NCBI GenBank assembly: GCA_947254025.1
Contig: CAMYBS010000002.1
Span: 1 to 64,000, forward strand
Reading direction: 5' to 3'
DNA length: 64,000 nucleotides
Source of the DNA: an uncultured Clostridia bacterium
GTDB lineage: Bacteria > Bacillota > Clostridia > Tissierellales > Peptoniphilaceae
Position 1 is the stretch's first letter. Each line of letters opens with the position of its first letter. Made by a program: the position numbers and the translations under genes. The notes beneath the pieces are model-generated. The model had not been told where the DNA came from, made no database searches, and was given only the letters and a program-made list of their open reading frames with translations. Below, piece by piece: positions 8,720-17,297 of the stretch.

Positions 8720-9461
8720 TTAAAAACACACCTCCTCCAAATATTGGACCGTCTTTACAAACACGTCTCATTCCAACCTTTGTCTTTATACTGCAGCCTC
8801 TGCATGTTCCAACTCCGCACGCCATTCTAGATTCCATACTAACTAGAACCTTATTCCTATTATGAGCCTTTAGAAGCAGCGCCTTCATCATTGGAAATGG
8901 TCCGCATGTATATATCTTGTCGTATTTTTCACTCTCAATTATGTCTATGATATAGCCTTTGTAGCCAACCTTGCCACTTTCAGTTGATATGTAAGTGTTT
9001 TTTACATATTCTTCAAAATCTTCGATAAGGTATGGATTATCCCTAAATCCAGCATAATAATCAATGTTCTTAGTAATATTTTGTATCGATCTAGCAAGGT
9101 ATTTAAGGGGCGCTATACCTACAGAACCGCCAACTAAGGCAATCTTTTCATCTTTATTTGGCAATGGGAACTTATTACCTAGTGGTCCAAGCAAATATAG
9201 CTTGTCGCCCTTCTTTAAATTCATCATTATATCTGTTCCTCTGCCTACATTTGCCACTAAAAGATAGATATTGCCCTCATCATCTATGTCATAGATACTG
9301 ATAGGCCTAGCTAAAAGAGGGTCTGTTCCTTGCCAAGATTTAATCATATAAAATTGTCCAGGTGCTCCTACAAATGGACCACTTACTTTTAAAACGTAGA
9401 TATTGTCAACGATATGATTGTTTTCTAGTATCGTTCCCTCTTTATATGCATTTCTAGCCAC
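8712..9461 (-). CDS. pyrK: dihydroorotate dehydrogenase B electron transfer subunit
   Basis: FAD- and [2Fe-2S]-containing partner of PyrD that passes electrons to NAD+. The 249-residue protein has an N-terminal FAD-binding barrel with [10 protein letters not shown], a nucleotide-binding domain with [12 protein letters not shown] and [12 protein letters not shown], and a C-terminal cluster region with cysteines in [14 protein letters not shown] and a fourth in RRVCKDGP. This ferredoxin-reductase-like layout and the neighbouring pyrD fix the identity. It overlaps both neighbours by eight bases, consistent with coupled translation of a stoichiometric complex. Confidence 0.96.
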   Translation of the reverse strand: MARNAYKEGTILENNHIVDNIYVLKVSGPFVGAPGQFYMIKSWQGTDPLLARPISIYDIDDEGNIYLLVANVGRGTDIMMNLKKGDKLYLLGPLGNKFPLPNKDEKIALVGGSVGIAPLKYLARSIQNITKNIDYYAGFRDNPYLIEDFEEYVKNTYISTESGKVGYKGYIIDIIESEKYDKIYTCGPFPMMKALLLKAHNRNKVLVSMESRMACGVGTCRGCSIKTKVGMRRVCKDGPIFGGGVFLID

Positions 9462-10320
9462 AGATATCCTCCTTCATGTTTATAACAGCTTCTCTAATAT
9501 ATTTTGTATATTTTTTGTCATCATAATCAGCATCATCCTTATGCTTCATATGACTAGTTATGATTCCTCTTGAAGAGTTGACAACACCACCATTTAACTC
9601 GTTCAATAGTTTTTTAACAGTAGATGCCTTGCCTCCTTGAGCTCCATAGCCTGGTATTAAGAAAAACTCTCTTGGAAATCTCTTTCTTATATCATCTTGT
9701 TCTCCGCTGTCCATAATATTATCTCCAACAACAAAACCCAAAGATGAGTATCCATAGTCTCCAATATATTTTTCAGCAATCTTATCAAGATTATCACCAA
9801 TTATATTATACAATGTTTCGCCCTTATTTTCAAGATACTCAATGTCTAAAGCACCAGGATTTGATGTTCTTAGTAGTACGAATATTCCCTTCTTACCGCT
9901 TTCTAAGTAGCTTAGATATGGTTTAATGCTATCGTAGCCCATAAATGGAGAAAGAGTTATGAAGTCAGACTCAAAATCACCTTCAAAATGCGCTTTTGCA
10001 TACATTTCAGCAGTTTTTGCGATGTCGGATCTCTTAATATCTCCTATGCTAAGTTTATTCTTCTCTCTAAGGTATTCTAGAGTTTTCTTATAAGCTTGTA
10101 GCCCTTGTACTCCTAGAGCCTCATAATACGCAATTTGAAGCTTATAAACCGCTACTAAATCATATGTTGCATCAATTATATCCTTATTAAATTTAAAAAC
10201 CCTATCTGAAATACTCTCTATGCTATTTAAATGTTCTGGTATATAGGACAAATCTGTGTCTAAACCGACACAGATTGGACCAAATTTTTGAACTTCTTCA
10301 AATAGTTTATCAATAATCAT
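9454..10320 (-). CDS. pyrF: orotidine 5'-phosphate decarboxylase, type 2
   Basis: Last step of UMP synthesis: decarboxylation of OMP. The protein has about 288 residues, the longer subfamily 2 form, with CVGLDTDLSYIP near the N-terminus, the catalytic lysine and aspartate in LSIGDIKRSDI, FITLSPFMGYD, and the phosphate-binding end IPGYGAQGG. An in-frame ATG 33 bases upstream would overlap pyrI. I prefer the ATG at 10320 because GGAG lies six bases before it and the pyrI stop ends just ahead. It overlaps pyrK by eight bases. Confidence 0.96.
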   Translation of the reverse strand: MIIDKLFEEVQKFGPICVGLDTDLSYIPEHLNSIESISDRVFKFNKDIIDATYDLVAVYKLQIAYYEALGVQGLQAYKKTLEYLREKNKLSIGDIKRSDIAKTAEMYAKAHFEGDFESDFITLSPFMGYDSIKPYLSYLESGKKGIFVLLRTSNPGALDIEYLENKGETLYNIIGDNLDKIAEKYIGDYGYSSLGFVVGDNIMDSGEQDDIRKRFPREFFLIPGYGAQGGKASTVKKLLNELNGGVVNSSRGIITSHMKHKDDADYDDKKYTKYIREAVINMKEDICG

Positions 10321-10321
10321 T

Positions 10322-10744
10322 TTATTCTCCATAAACATGATCACAATAAGCACATTTGTACTTGCCTTTTTCTTTATCTACTAAGACAAATTTATGTGGA
10401 ATATTTCTTTCGACAGAAGTAATGCAGCGTGGGTTTTTACACTTGATAACTCCTTCTACAACTTCTGGAAGTGATAGATTTATCTTTCTTTCTATCTTTT
10501 CATCTTTTATAACATTCACTGTGATATTTGGGTCAATAAATCCTAGTGCAGATAAGTCTAAATCTATTTCATTTTCAATCTTGATCATGTCTTTTCTGCC
10601 CATTTTATCACTTTGTGCATTCATAATAAGAGCTACGGTAAAGTCAGCTTCTCTAAGATTTAAATATTCAAATATTTGTATACCATGACCTGCTTGGATA
10701 TGATCTATAACTATTCCTTTTGAAATACTATTAATACTTAACAT
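10322..10744 (-). CDS. pyrI: aspartate carbamoyltransferase regulatory chain
   Basis: The 140-residue protein binds nucleotide effectors and, with PyrB, forms the enteric-type allosteric ATCase. The N-terminal allosteric domain begins with [15 protein letters not shown], which contributes effector contacts in characterised PyrI. The C-terminal zinc domain has its four cysteines in two pairs, CKNPRC and CAYC. The stop precedes pyrF by one base and the start overlaps the pyrB stop by one base. A PyrI-containing ATCase implies pathway control by nucleotide feedback; I saw no PyrR-type attenuator upstream of pyrB. Confidence 0.96.
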   Translation of the reverse strand: MLSINSISKGIVIDHIQAGHGIQIFEYLNLREADFTVALIMNAQSDKMGRKDMIKIENEIDLDLSALGFIDPNITVNVIKDEKIERKINLSLPEVVEGVIKCKNPRCITSVERNIPHKFVLVDKEKGKYKCAYCDHVYGE

Positions 10745-11667
10745 TATTTAACCCCCAATAACTTTGCAATTAGTGCCATTCTTATATACATACCGTTCTT
10801 AACTTGTCTGAAGTACCATGCTCTTGGATCATCGTCTACTTCAACAGCTATCTCATTAACTCTTGGTAGTGGATGAAGTATCGCTAGATCTTTCTTTGCA
10901 TTTTTTAGTTTTTCAAGGTCTAGAACGTAGCTGTCTTTTAATCTTACATAGTCAGCTTCGTTGAAGAATCTTTCTTTTTGTACACGTGTCATATATAATA
11001 CATCAAGGTCGTCAATTACATCTTCAAGTCTTTCTACTTCTGTATATGGTATAGACTTTTTATCAAGAACTTGCTCTTTGATATAATTTGGTACCTTTAA
11101 CTCATCTGGTGATATAAGTACAAATTTATTGCCTGAATATCTTGACATAGCCTTAATTAGCGAGTGAACTGTTCTACCGAACTTTAAGTCTCCGCATAGA
11201 CCTATAGTCATATTGTCAAATTTGCCTTTAGCACTTAATATTGTAAATAAGTCTGTAAGTGTTTGTGTAGGATGTTGATGTCCACCGTCTCCTGCGTTTA
11301 TTAGTGGTACTGTGCATGCATTCTGTCCATATTGAGGAGCGCCTTCTTTAGGATGTCTCATAGCAATTATGTCTGAGTAGCAGCTTACTGTTCTTAGAGT
11401 ATCAGCTAATGTTTCACCCTTTGCTACAGAACTAGAGCCCGGCTCCGAGAAACCAATAACACCTCCGCCTAATCTTAACATAGCGGCTTCAAATGAAAAT
11501 CTGGTTCTCGTGCTGGGCTCATAGAATAGAGTAGCTAGGATTTTACCGTCACAAACGTGAATAAAATCCTTTTCATTTTTTACAATTTCTTTACCTAGGT
11601 CAAATAGCTCATCAAGCTCTTCTAGGCTTAGATCCTCTGGATCAATATAATTTCTTCCCTTAAGCAT
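10744..11667 (-). CDS. pyrB: aspartate carbamoyltransferase catalytic chain
   Basis: Condenses carbamoyl phosphate with aspartate in pyrimidine synthesis. With the start at 11667 the protein has 307 residues, the family norm. The open frame extends 20 codons further, but AGGGAGG lies just ahead of 11667 and the promoter -10 box (11699-11704) rules out the longer start. Carbamoyl phosphate motifs [13 protein letters not shown] and HPTQTLTDL are intact, as are MTRVQKERF and HPLPRVNEI. It is the first gene of the pyr run, with a leader of only about 25 nt. Confidence 0.97.
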   Translation of the reverse strand: MLKGRNYIDPEDLSLEELDELFDLGKEIVKNEKDFIHVCDGKILATLFYEPSTRTRFSFEAAMLRLGGGVIGFSEPGSSSVAKGETLADTLRTVSCYSDIIAMRHPKEGAPQYGQNACTVPLINAGDGGHQHPTQTLTDLFTILSAKGKFDNMTIGLCGDLKFGRTVHSLIKAMSRYSGNKFVLISPDELKVPNYIKEQVLDKKSIPYTEVERLEDVIDDLDVLYMTRVQKERFFNEADYVRLKDSYVLDLEKLKNAKKDLAILHPLPRVNEIAVEVDDDPRAWYFRQVKNGMYIRMALIAKLLGVK

Positions 11668-11698
11668 AATATCCTCCCTATATTTTTTTATCCTTATA

Positions 11699-11727
11699 AT
11701 CATACTACCAACAAAAAGAATTGTCAA
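11699..11727 (-). promoter_or_regulatory. sigma-A promoter of the pyr run
   Basis: Minus strand TTGACA (11722-11727), a 17-bp spacer and TATGAT (11699-11704). The predicted start leaves about 25 nt before pyrB, too short for a PyrR attenuator, so this run seems to depend on ATCase allostery or on promoter-level control. Confidence 0.85.
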
Positions 11728-11754
11728 GAACTTTTTTTATGTTTTTTATGTTTT

Positions 11755-12438
11755 TTATTTATTTTCAAATTTTATGAACTGATAAGCCTCTTCTAGCTTC
11801 TTTAAAATTTCTAGTCTTATTTTTTCCTTAGTCTCATCATCTTCCTTCTTTGAGAAAAGCTCCTTAAGATATGCATACTTTAACTCCAAGTCCTCACTAC
11901 TTGTGTTATCATCACTATATAAAGAACTTAGATGTGAATAATATTTAAAACTCTCAAGTTTTTCTAATGGATACGTCTGTGATAAGTAGTAGTCAATTAT
12001 AAGTCTATCGTTATATTTAAAATCTTTGAAATAAATTTCTTTCTTTTTTATTTTATTATTGCTAATATATGCAACAATAAGTAAGTATAATATAAAGACA
12101 ATCGTCATAATTAAAGTATATTTTATAAAATAATGATTCGAGTATATATCTAAGCTTCTTTTTATAATTAACCTGATTAAAACAAAGTGCAAGATAGCTC
12201 TACGTGTAGCATTACTAGCTATTAGTCTAAAGACATAGAATGTTTGTGTATCTTTAATGTTAGGCCTAATAAAAACATAGTAAAAAACAAGTGACACGCT
12301 CAATGCTATGTCTAATCTGTGTACCTTTGAGATAGGTAGTATTATTAAACTAAGAACAATTAAAGAGAAACTTGACAATTCTATTAAAGATCTTAGATCC
12401 AATATATATTCATTTAAATATTGTTTGTATTTTTTCAT
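11755..12438 (-). CDS. unrecognised membrane protein with cytoplasmic C-terminal domain
   Basis: I do not recognise this 227-residue protein. The first 25 residues are charged. Hydrophobic segments follow at roughly 25-55 (probably two), a moderately hydrophobic stretch around 75-90, and a strong segment near 108-125. Residues 130-227 are soluble, lysine- and glutamate-rich and predicted helical. No enzyme motif is visible. It has its own promoter (12455-12483) with a very short leader and sits alone between the pyr run and the grd terminator. The reading frame is intact with a plausible ribosome binding site, so it is probably a real lineage-specific gene. Confidence 0.75.
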   Translation of the reverse strand: MKKYKQYLNEYILDLRSLIELSSFSLIVLSLIILPISKVHRLDIALSVSLVFYYVFIRPNIKDTQTFYVFRLIASNATRRAILHFVLIRLIIKRSLDIYSNHYFIKYTLIMTIVFILYLLIVAYISNNKIKKKEIYFKDFKYNDRLIIDYYLSQTYPLEKLESFKYYSHLSSLYSDDNTSSEDLELKYAYLKELFSKKEDDETKEKIRLEILKKLEEAYQFIKFENK

Positions 12439-12454
12439 TTAACTCACCTATTTC

Positions 12455-12483
12455 ATTATACAATTCTTAATTATAATTTGCAA
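12455..12483 (-). promoter_or_regulatory. promoter of the unrecognised membrane protein gene
   Basis: TTGCAA (12478-12483), 17 bp, TATAAT (12455-12460) on the minus strand. The -35 box equals that of the grd operon promoter. The predicted leader is about ten bases. Confidence 0.75.
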
Positions 12484-12550
12484 GCATTAGATAAATAGAC
12501 CAATGTTAATTGGCAAATATATTAAGCTGATTTAATTTAAAAATTTGCAA

Positions 12551-12577
12551 TAAAAAATGAGGCTTGCGCCTCATTTT
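12551..12577 (-). terminator. terminator of the trxBA-grd operon
   Basis: A perfect 10-bp stem (12554-12563 with 12568-12577, ending in GAGGC/GCCTC) with a four-base loop is followed on the minus strand by a T-rich run. It begins two bases after the grdD stop. Confidence 0.9.
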
Positions 12578-12578
12578 A

Positions 12579-13760
12579 TTAGCAATTTGCATCGCTTGTT
12601 ATATATCCAGCTTTTGTTAAAACTTCTTTAGCCTTATCTAAGTTGTTCTTACTTACCATAATAACTGGTCCTGTACAACCCATACCACTTTCAGCATAAA
12701 TGCCTTCTTTCCAAAGTGCTTGAACTGAATCTTCTAACTCTAGTATATCAATACCAGCAATAGCTTCTTCTACTACTTCCTTTGGAGGAGCAGCAACAGC
12801 TTCTTTTGGCCCGTCATCTTTCTTTTCATTAGCTTTACTTAATGATGCAAGTATATCTTTTAAACCAGCTGCATTAGCTGCTTCAAATGTTGCCTTCGCA
12901 ACCTTGTGTAAGTTACCTTTAACAAGTCCTGCAGCATAAGTTAAAGCATTTGCTACAACAGGAACTCCTGATGCTCTAGATACTATAAGGATAGTTCTGT
13001 TAAATCCTTCACCAATACCAGGACCATATCCAAAGCCGTTAGCTTCGTATGAACCGCCTGTAGTGAATGATGAGAACATCTTCATAAGGATATTTCCAGT
13101 TAATGAGTCATTAACAACAACGTCACATGAAGCTTGTAATAAGTCATTTCCTCTCATTACATCTCCACCGTCAGCTCTGTGTGACTCAGCAAATTTAATA
13201 TTAAATCCTTTATCATTTAATTGTTTGAAAGCTCTTTCAACTTGTCTAGCTCCATCAACATTTAGAATACCAAGACTTGGATCTTGATTTCCTAATGCCT
13301 TAGCTACGATTAGACCATAGATACCATTAAGAACCATTGCTTCTACTCTATGTGCAGAAGATGTTCCTGTAGTTGTTGCTATAAGCATTTCTTTACCAAA
13401 ACCAGGAGTAACTGCTCTACCAACAGTTGATACTCCAATTGGGAAGTTGTAATGCATAGTAACGCATGCATCTATCTCTCCAGCATCTAATAATTCTTCC
13501 ATCTTCTTATAACCTTGATCTTCATCAGAAACTTCATATTGAGTTAATTCAGTTTCTGCTTTTGGACCAATAAGAACAACTTCCATTGAAGAATCTCTAG
13601 ATTGAGCAAGTTCAGCAGCTTTAACTAAGTTTTCAGTACCGTGTTCGCTACCAAAACTTGTTAAACCAACACGTACTTTTTTTCCGAATGAACCAGTTTC
13701 TAATCCATCTGCGATGTCATTAAAAACTTGTCCAATCATTTTCTTAATGTTGTCTGACAT
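12579..13760 (-). CDS. grdD: glycine reductase complex component C, subunit GrdD (alpha)
   Basis: Component C converts the Se-carboxymethyl group on protein A into acetyl phosphate through an acetyl thioester. GrdD (393 residues, full length) belongs to the PlsX/phosphotransacetylase-like group. It opens with a short helix region and VRVGLTSFGSEHG and has a glycine-rich SYEANGFGYGPGIGEG block. It ends with SGMGCTGPVIMVSK, which contains the conserved cysteine I take to be the acyl acceptor. A short Ala/Lys/Glu linker lies near residues 305-325. It is the last gene of the operon, ten bases after grdC and directly before a terminator. Confidence 0.96.
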   Translation of the reverse strand: MSDNIKKMIGQVFNDIADGLETGSFGKKVRVGLTSFGSEHGTENLVKAAELAQSRDSSMEVVLIGPKAETELTQYEVSDEDQGYKKMEELLDAGEIDACVTMHYNFPIGVSTVGRAVTPGFGKEMLIATTTGTSSAHRVEAMVLNGIYGLIVAKALGNQDPSLGILNVDGARQVERAFKQLNDKGFNIKFAESHRADGGDVMRGNDLLQASCDVVVNDSLTGNILMKMFSSFTTGGSYEANGFGYGPGIGEGFNRTILIVSRASGVPVVANALTYAAGLVKGNLHKVAKATFEAANAAGLKDILASLSKANEKKDDGPKEAVAAPPKEVVEEAIAGIDILELEDSVQALWKEGIYAESGMGCTGPVIMVSKNNLDKAKEVLTKAGYITSDANC

Positions 13761-13770
13761 ATCGTCACCT

Positions 13771-15312
13771 CTAATTTTCTTCAGTGAATGATTTAGCGAA
13801 ATCTCTCATTGCATCTGCTACATATTTCTTAATAGTTTCTTCAGATGCTGCACCTTCTTCGCTAACCTTTCCTGGGTTCTTTTCGATTACTATAGAAACA
13901 CCGTCGAATAGGTTTGTCATTCTACCTAAGAATAAGCTTCCCTTACCAACAATCATAGCTCTTTTTACTGCTCCGCTCTTGATATCATCTATAACAAATC
14001 CAAGATAAGGTGCTCCTGAAGGTATATGGCCTTGAGTTGGAGCCCAACCTTTCATACCATGTTCAACAATAAAATCAGGAAGTGCAGTTCTTTCGATTTC
14101 GCCATTCTTTACAGCTAAAGCTCCTATCATCTTAAAGTTAGCTTCAGGAACGTCACCTGCTCCAGCTGGTCTTGTTATATCTGGATTTTGCATTTCTACT
14201 GAATATTTATCTACATCTATGATTTTTAATCCAGCTTTTGTTAGTGGATTTGTAACTAAAGAAGTGATAACTGCTTGTGGTGATGAACCAGTGCCAACTG
14301 TATGTCTGCCGACAATATCAGTTCTTATTATTGGATGTTCTCCATCATTTTGAGAAACAACAAATGCAAATCCTGCAACACAGTCTTCGATTATTGGCAT
14401 TTCCTTCTTAACATGGTCTCTTCCGTTCATGCCAAGTTTAGCACTAGAACCACCAGCTACTACCATTACATTCTTAAATGTTCCAGCTTGTACTAAAGAA
14501 GCAGCAGAAATTAAAGAGTGAGTTGGTGCAGCACAGAAACCTCTTACGTCTGAACCTGATGCGTTAACTAAACCAGTTAATTCTGCTATAGATTTAGCAA
14601 AGTTACCGCCACCTCTTTGATTCATATCGCCACATGCTTCTTCTGAACATTCAATCACATATTCAATTGATGCAGGGTCTATGTGGTTCTTTTCTATACA
14701 GTTTAAAGCAGCAAATATACCTGATGCTTTAACTACTAAGTTTTCAAACATTACGTGAGCAGATAAGTTTTGGTCAACATCGTGTGCTCTCTTAACACAA
14801 CCTACGATTTTGTCTTCGTTCATGATTGCTTCAGCACCGTGATCATTAATTAAGCCTTCAATTTCTGCTAATTCAGTACCTTTTCCTAATCTAGCAATTA
14901 ATTCATCATTGATTAGCGGATGTTCTTCGAATTCTTTTCTAACTTGATCAGTAAATTCTGAAGTTAAGAAAACTAACTCAAAAACATCTGCAACTTTCAT
15001 CATACCTATAAGTTCAGATTGTGGAAGAATTTCGCCCTTAGCACCGTGTCTGTCTGCGCCAGATAGTAAGTGTTCATGCCATGGCTCAGGTACTTCTCTT
15101 AATTTTTCAGGAACATCATTACCTATATAAATTTGGTTAGGTAAATAGTTAACACAGTCTTCGAAACTTCTTAAATGTTTTGGAACTGCCTTTAGATACT
15201 CTGAATCTGGATGTAGAGTTCTTTCTGTTGTTTGTGTAGTTCCATTGTGGATTACCATATCAGGTGCTTGTAACAATACATAAGCTGCACCCTTTAATAC
15301 TGAATAATTCAT
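13771..15312 (-). CDS. grdC: glycine reductase complex component C, subunit GrdC (beta)
   Basis: Second subunit of the acetyl-phosphate-forming component C. The 513-residue protein has a thiolase/FabH-like fold: SEEACGDMNQRGGGNFAK, GFCAAPTHSLISAASL and MVVAGGSSAKLGMNGRDH are all GrdC hallmarks. The cysteine in RGFCAAPTHS is the probable nucleophile by analogy with ketoacyl synthase III. A 118-bp gap with a hairpin separates it from grdB, much larger than other gaps in the operon. An AT-rich stretch just upstream could contain a weak internal promoter. Confidence 0.96.
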   Translation of the reverse strand: MNYSVLKGAAYVLLQAPDMVIHNGTTQTTERTLHPDSEYLKAVPKHLRSFEDCVNYLPNQIYIGNDVPEKLREVPEPWHEHLLSGADRHGAKGEILPQSELIGMMKVADVFELVFLTSEFTDQVRKEFEEHPLINDELIARLGKGTELAEIEGLINDHGAEAIMNEDKIVGCVKRAHDVDQNLSAHVMFENLVVKASGIFAALNCIEKNHIDPASIEYVIECSEEACGDMNQRGGGNFAKSIAELTGLVNASGSDVRGFCAAPTHSLISAASLVQAGTFKNVMVVAGGSSAKLGMNGRDHVKKEMPIIEDCVAGFAFVVSQNDGEHPIIRTDIVGRHTVGTGSSPQAVITSLVTNPLTKAGLKIIDVDKYSVEMQNPDITRPAGAGDVPEANFKMIGALAVKNGEIERTALPDFIVEHGMKGWAPTQGHIPSGAPYLGFVIDDIKSGAVKRAMIVGKGSLFLGRMTNLFDGVSIVIEKNPGKVSEEGAASEETIKKYVADAMRDFAKSFTEEN

Positions 15313-15390
15313 CCATACACCTCCGTAATATTTTTTTATTATGAATTATCTATAACATAGTATAACTATGACATAAACATAATTATGTAC

Positions 15391-15414
15391 ATCGCCCTTA
15401 ATTAAAAGGGCGAT
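15391..15414 (-). other. intercistronic hairpin between grdB and grdC
   Basis: A perfect 9-bp stem, ATCGCCCTT (15391-15399) with AAGGGCGAT (15406-15414), and a six-base loop. On the minus strand it is not followed by a T-run, so it is more likely an RNA-stability or processing element than a full terminator. Two smaller palindromes, around 15364 and 15382, lie between it and grdC. Confidence 0.6.
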
Positions 15415-15430
15415 TTATTATTTACAATAA

Positions 15431-16744
15431 TTATTTATCGAAAACAGTTTGTCCATCAACTTCAGTTTCTAAAGCATGTAATGCCTTTGCAACTAGTTTT
15501 CTTCTTAGAGAAACTTCTTCATCATGATCAAGTTTTGGATCTCCAAGTGGATGTGGAATAGCTATTGTAGGAACTATTCTGTTAGCACCAACTGTTAATG
15601 AAATTGGAACTACTGTACACATGTGAACTACAGGGATTCCTGCACGTTCAATTTCTTTTACCATTGTTGCACCGCAACGTGTACAAGTACCTCAGGTACT
15701 AGTTAATATAACTCCATCAACATGGTTTTCAACTAATTCTTTTGAGAATTCTGATGCAAATTTCTTAGCGTTTGCAACGGCAGTACCGTTACCAACTGTT
15801 GTGAAATAAGCATTATATAGCTTACCAATTTTACCTTCTTTTTCAAATTCTCTCATGATGTCAAGAGGTAAAACTCTGTTTGGATCTTCGTTAGCATATA
15901 CAGGGTCATATCCACCGTGTGCTGTTTGAGCATTTTCACTTGTGAATGCGTCTATACCTGTAATATCATATCTTCCGTATTTAGAAGCTGATGATGCTTC
16001 GATGTGATCTGGGTTTCCTTTTGCGCAAATACCGCCAGATGTTACTAAAGCGATAGTTGCATGAGCCATATCTTTTATAGCTGGATTTGGATCAACTCTG
16101 TCGAAGTTTGGCATTGGATATTCTGTAACGAATTCTTCGCCTTTTAACTTCTTAAGCATCATATCAACAGCTCTTCTTGCTCCTATTTCTTCTACGAATA
16201 GATTGTATCTTACTCCTCTTTCGATATAGCCTTCTTCAGCTGGAGTACCGATCTTTTCTTTCTTAGCTAATTTAAGAGCTAATGGAGCCATATGTTGAAC
16301 AGCGTCAACCATACCAGCTGCACTGTTCTTTGTACTAACTATATATACTGATTTCTTGAACATGTCTGCACCTGGATTTTCAACATACATACCAGTAAGT
16401 GCAGGTATTCCAAGTTCGTTTTGTACTGCGTCAGTAATTGTAGCGCAAGCTACACCGTATCTTCCTGCGTTAAATGCAGGTCCTGCGATGAATAGATCCG
16501 GTTCATATTTTTTAACCATTTCTAGAATAGCTGCTTTTGCTTCTTCAATGTTTTCTCCGAAATATGAGTCACCACATACTATAGTTGCAACAATTTCAGC
16601 TTCTCCTTTGAATTGGCCGTTTAAAGCCATTCCAGGACCCATTACCTTTTCTTCTACGTAAGGTTTAATATCAGCTTTTTCTTCTCCACCAACACCGGCA
16701 AAGAATTGGTTAATATAATGGACTACTCTTAATTTACTCATCAT
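15431..16744 (-). CDS. grdB: glycine reductase complex selenoprotein B (GrdB, selenocysteine-containing)
   Basis: Substrate-specific component that binds glycine as a Schiff base, together with GrdE, and hands the carboxymethyl group to the selenol of GrdA. The full product is 437 residues if the in-frame UGA at 15694-15692 is read as selenocysteine. The codons around it give VILTST-U-GTCTRCGATMV, the conserved GrdB active-site context. Without recoding it would look like two fragments of 350 and 77 residues. The frame is unbroken before and after the UGA, ruling out a frameshift. A small hairpin follows the UGA. selA, selB, selC and selD are not in the window and must be elsewhere. Confidence 0.96.
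15666..15678 (-). promoter_or_regulatory. candidate SECIS hairpin in grdB
   Basis: Starting 16 nt after the first base of the UGA there is a 5-bp stem, GTTGC with GCAAC, closing a GGT loop. Distance and size fit bacterial selenocysteine insertion elements, whose apical loops often contain GG/U. The assignment is by position and shape only. Confidence 0.5.
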
Positions 16745-16775
16745 ATTTCCCCCCTTTTACTAAAATTTTTGGGCA

Positions 16776-17252
16776 CTATTTATATTGAGTGTACTCATCT
16801 CTGATATTTTTGATTTCACTAGTAATAGCATCAACGTCTAATACCATTTCCATCATGCCTATTTGTTCGTCATAAACTCCTGCATCTACACTTTCTTTAA
16901 ATTCAGATTCTAATGCATGGTATACCTTAAGTCCCAACGAGACTCCGGCTAAAGGACCAGCCCATGTAGGGTCGCCTGCTGTAACAGTTTCAGCTGCTAA
17001 GCCTGCTGTTTCAGCTTCTCCTCCACCAAGTAAAACAATTATATTTTCTGCACCGTATTTATCAACGGCTTCTTTTACTCTGTTTTGGTTTTCTAGGTCC
17101 ATAGCGCCAGCTGCAGTTCAGACAAAACACTCAGTAGCTGAGAATACAACTTCTGCTGGAGTTGTCTTTACACACTCTTCCATAGCAGGACCAGGAATAC
17201 CGTCTCTGTCGCCAATTATAACAACTTTTGAATTTTCATTAAATATTGACAT
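16776..17252 (-). CDS. grdA: glycine reductase complex selenoprotein A (GrdA, selenocysteine-containing)
   Basis: Small acidic carrier protein that accepts the carboxymethyl group on its selenocysteine and passes it to component C; thioredoxin then re-reduces it. The product is 158 residues from the ATG at 17252 ([18 protein letters not shown]) to the stop at 16776. Codon 45 is UGA at 17120-17118, in the context [15 protein letters not shown], which is the invariant GrdA motif. The segment after the UGA is open from Met51, so an automatic call would miss the first third including the active site. A GGAGAG site precedes the ATG. It lies between grdE and grdB with gaps of 45 and 31 bp. Confidence 0.97.
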
Positions 17253-17297
17253 TCAAAAACTCTCCTTTCCTATTTGTAATTTTAAATTTTTTATTAA

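Noticed and set aside
11668..11698. PyrR-type attenuator before pyrB
   Set aside because: The distance from the predicted transcription start to pyrB is only about 25 nt, with no terminator hairpin.
15431..16744. grdB as a broken gene or two separate genes
   Set aside because: The UGA is in frame with both parts, in the conserved GrdB selenocysteine context, and is followed by a SECIS-like hairpin.
16776..17102. A short 108-residue GrdA starting at the internal Met at 17102
   Set aside because: It would omit the selenocysteine and the N-terminal fold; the ATG at 17252 has a ribosome binding site and an open frame apart from the UGA.
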